The position numbers and the translations under genes were made by a program. Positions 53,229 to 54,768 of a stretch of DNA of 54,768 nucleotides are shown in pieces. Origin of the DNA: Lachnospiraceae bacterium (GTDB lineage: Bacteria; Bacillota; Clostridia; Lachnospirales; Lachnospiraceae); NCBI GenBank assembly GCA_028721415.1, contig JAQYIU010000059.1, positions 1 to 54,768 of the forward strand, given 5' to 3'. Below the pieces are notes generated by a model. That model ran no database searches, was not told the origin of the DNA, and was given only the letters and a program-made list of their open reading frames with translations. Numbering within the stretch: position 1 is the first letter of the stretch; each line of letters starts with the position of its first letter.

Positions 53229-54464
53229 ATGAATAATAAACATACTCTGGTCATCACAGAAAAAAATGATATCGTTTATTACGGTTATTTCTTAGATGGA
53301 AATCCGATTGAACTATATTGTGAGAAAAAACAATCGGAAAGTTTGCTTGGAAATATTTATGCGGCACGAGTAGAGCGTGTGGCAGAAGGAATTCACGGAG
53401 CTTTTCTGGAGATTGCCAATGGAGAGAAGTGTTATTATTCTACTGCGAAGAAAACACAGCCGGTAAAGATTTCTCCAGGTCATGAGGATCGTTTGTATGG
53501 CGGAGATATCATTCTTGTTCAGATTGTTAAGGATGCCGTAAAGACAAAGCTTCCTGTGGCAGACGGAAATATCAGCCTCACCGGAAAATATTTTGTTCTG
53601 ACCTTATCAGATAAGCGTTCCAGCGTTTCCAAAAAAATAAAGGATAAAGAGGAGAGAGCGCGGCTGTCAAGTCTTCTAGCACCATTTCTCAGCGAAGATT
53701 ACGGCATCGTAATTCGAACAAATGCAGCGGGGATGGATACCGCTGTGTTAGAAAAAGAGCTGCGTATCCTGACTGGACGTTATCAGGAACTGATGCGAAA
53801 AGCAAAATTTTCACCGGGAAAAACACTGTTGTACCGGGATCCTCCTCATTATATTACGTTTGCGCAGGATCTTCCTAAAGATAAGATGGACGAGATTATC
53901 ACGGACAGACAGGATATCCATGAAGAATTAAGAAGTTTTTTTCATTCCCATGGTGATGAGGAGAATGAAGCGAAAACTTGTCTATATAAGGATGATTACT
54001 CTCTTTTCCAATTGTATCGCCTGGAACATCATTTTGAAAAGGCGAGAGAAAAACTGGTATGGTTGAAATCCGGTGGGAGCATTGTGATTGAACAGACGGA
54101 AGCCATGGTGGTCGTGGATGTGAATACCGGCTGTGTTACTAAAAATCGAAAGCAGGCGGATGACTTGTTTTTCAGGATGAACTGTGAGGCAGTGGAGGAG
54201 ATTGCCAGACAGCTTCGGCTCCGTAATCTTTCAGGAATTATTATCATTGATTTTATTAACATGAAAAATAAAAAACATCAGGAAGAACTGCTCTATCTTT
54301 TGCAGGAAGAATGTGCAAAAGACAGAGTGGCTACGAGAGTGATCGATATGACCGGCCTCCATCTGGTGGAAATGACCAGAAGCAAGGTGAGACGCCCTCT
54401 CCATGAACAGTGGAAGGTGGCACATGGCAGAGATAAAACAAACTGTTCTGAAATTCTAAAATAA
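53229..54464 (+). CDS. rng: Ribonuclease G/E family protein
   Basis: 411 residues. An S1-like RNA-binding segment (SLLGNIYAARVERVAEGIHGAFLEI, about residues 35-100) is followed by the RNase H-like/DNase I-like catalytic part. Metal-binding aspartates are in VVDVNTGCV and IIIDFINM. The chain ends soon after LVEMTRSKVRRPLHE, so the CPxCxG zinc-link that tetramerises E. coli RNase E/G is absent, as in other short clostridial forms. Expected role: mRNA and rRNA processing. The start ATG at 53229 follows AAGGAG. Confidence 0.93.
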   Translation: MNNKHTLVITEKNDIVYYGYFLDGNPIELYCEKKQSESLLGNIYAARVERVAEGIHGAFLEIANGEKCYYSTAKKTQPVKISPGHEDRLYGGDIILVQIVKDAVKTKLPVADGNISLTGKYFVLTLSDKRSSVSKKIKDKEERARLSSLLAPFLSEDYGIVIRTNAAGMDTAVLEKELRILTGRYQELMRKAKFSPGKTLLYRDPPHYITFAQDLPKDKMDEIITDRQDIHEELRSFFHSHGDEENEAKTCLYKDDYSLFQLYRLEHHFEKAREKLVWLKSGGSIVIEQTEAMVVVDVNTGCVTKNRKQADDLFFRMNCEAVEEIARQLRLRNLSGIIIIDFINMKNKKHQEELLYLLQEECAKDRVATRVIDMTGLHLVEMTRSKVRRPLHEQWKVAHGRDKTNCSEILK

Positions 54465-54482
54465 TTAAAGACTAATTTTTTT

Positions 54483-54509
54483 ACTCGCCACCTATAGAGG
54501 TGGAGTTTT
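54483..54509 (+). terminator. Terminator after rng
   Basis: CCACCT (54488-54493) pairs with AGGTGG (54498-54503), extended by ACTC/AGT arms, followed by TTTT. Confidence 0.7.
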
Positions 54510-54560
54510 ATCCTGCTGAGATAAATTTGCGATAATTTATTGTATTTATGTAAAAAACAT

Positions 54561-54589
54561 TTGACAGAATATCAATTTGATGATATGAT
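54561..54589 (+). promoter_or_regulatory. Promoter of rplU
   Basis: TTGACA (54561-54566), 17 bases, TATGAT (54584-54589). Confidence 0.85.
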
Positions 54590-54669
54590 ATTAACCGTAT
54601 GCCGCACAGTTAGGTAAAAGCTTCGTAAGAACACCAAAACTGGCGAGTAATTGTTATAGGAGGTGCCAT
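54590..54669 (+). promoter_or_regulatory. Structured leader of rplU (L21-leader-like)
   Basis: CAGTT ... AACTG closes a compact fold with inner GGT/ACC and CTTCGTAAG arms, just upstream of AGGAGG. Firmicute rplU genes carry an L21 leader thought to mediate autoregulation; this is assigned by position and fold, not by a verified match. Confidence 0.55.
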
Positions 54670-54768
54670 ATGTACGCTATTATTGCAACAGGTGGTAAAC
54701 AGTATAAAGTAAGCGAAGGCGACGTTATCAGAGTTGAGAAACTTGGCGTTGAAGCCGGCTCTGCTTAT
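54670..54768 (+). CDS. rplU: 50S ribosomal protein L21, N-terminal part (cut by window end)
   Basis: The first 33 codons read [20 protein letters not shown] and on to GSAY, the invariant start of bL21. The ATG at 54670 follows TAGGAGG. The rest lies outside the window; rpmA is expected downstream. Confidence 0.96.
   Translation, partial: MYAIIATGGKQYKVSEGDVIRVEKLGVEAGSAY

Overview
The window looks like chromosomal DNA from a Gram-positive, spore-forming anaerobe of the class Clostridia, most likely family Lachnospiraceae (genus not resolved). The signs are yqfC/yqfD, the rimP-nusA-rnpM-ylxQ-infB-rbfA-nrnA-truB-ribF block, a PTS-dependent dihydroxyacetone kinase, NiaR-type NAD control, a T-box, AGGAGG-type ribosome binding sites and near-consensus TTGACA-17-TATAAT promoters. 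No rRNA, tRNA, CRISPR array, insertion sequence or prophage was seen. Most of the sequence is ordinary core genome, and the unusual material lies between and inside genes.

Layout. 1-4204: a zinc-ribbon/membrane cassette (SPFH protein tail, DUF4428 zinc-ribbon protein, TFIIB-type zinc-ribbon membrane protein, secreted TPM-domain protein). Two copies of a 63-64 nt hairpin repeat sit in its intergenic gaps. 4207-4975: remnant of an FtsX-like permease. 5003-7270: dhaK-dhaL-dhaM. 7377-13396: sporulation genes yqfC-yqfD, then phoH-ybeY and two flavoproteins. 13411-15968: DUF896 gene, a leader resembling an attenuator with a 30-codon ORF in front of a broken mgtE, 5-formyl-THF cyclo-ligase, and a LacI/GH1 deletion scar. 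16025-24388: the translation/transcription operon with an Asn/Arg/Gly-rich repeat expansion in IF-2. 24424-32962: nucleotide kinase-like protein, MATE pump, flavodoxin-like reductase, pyruvate carboxylase, M18 peptidase, zf-HC2 protein. 33028-38853: polA-coaE, MBL-fold hydrolase, ACT protein, DUF711 protein. 38932-40308: small unknown and DNA-binding genes. 40442-44539: divergent nadA / nadB-nadC with the regulator niaR. 44632-47209: an SDR convergent with a T-box-controlled BASS-family transporter. 47275-54768: TIGR03960 radical SAM, TIGR03936 partner, an AT-rich BspA-like surface protein, ribonuclease G and the start of rplU.

How the parts work together. The nad genes form a self-contained de novo NAD module: NadB and NadA make quinolinate, NadC converts it to NaMN, and NiaR is the likely repressor through ACAGGTGT boxes abutting both divergent promoters. 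DhaK/L/M form a PEP-driven dihydroxyacetone phosphorylation system. The BASS transporter sits under a T-box, so uncharged tRNA rather than bile acid should be its signal. This points to an amino-acid-related organic acid as cargo (inference).

The most interesting items are the paired hairpin repeats in the zinc-ribbon operon, the mgtE leader with a leader ORF and mutually exclusive terminator/antiterminator pairings, the T-box/BASS pairing, a BspA-like gene lodged inside a normally compact radical SAM-rng-rplU cluster, and three genes within 12 kb that carry internal deletions, one with its junction visible at a 12-13 bp overlap.
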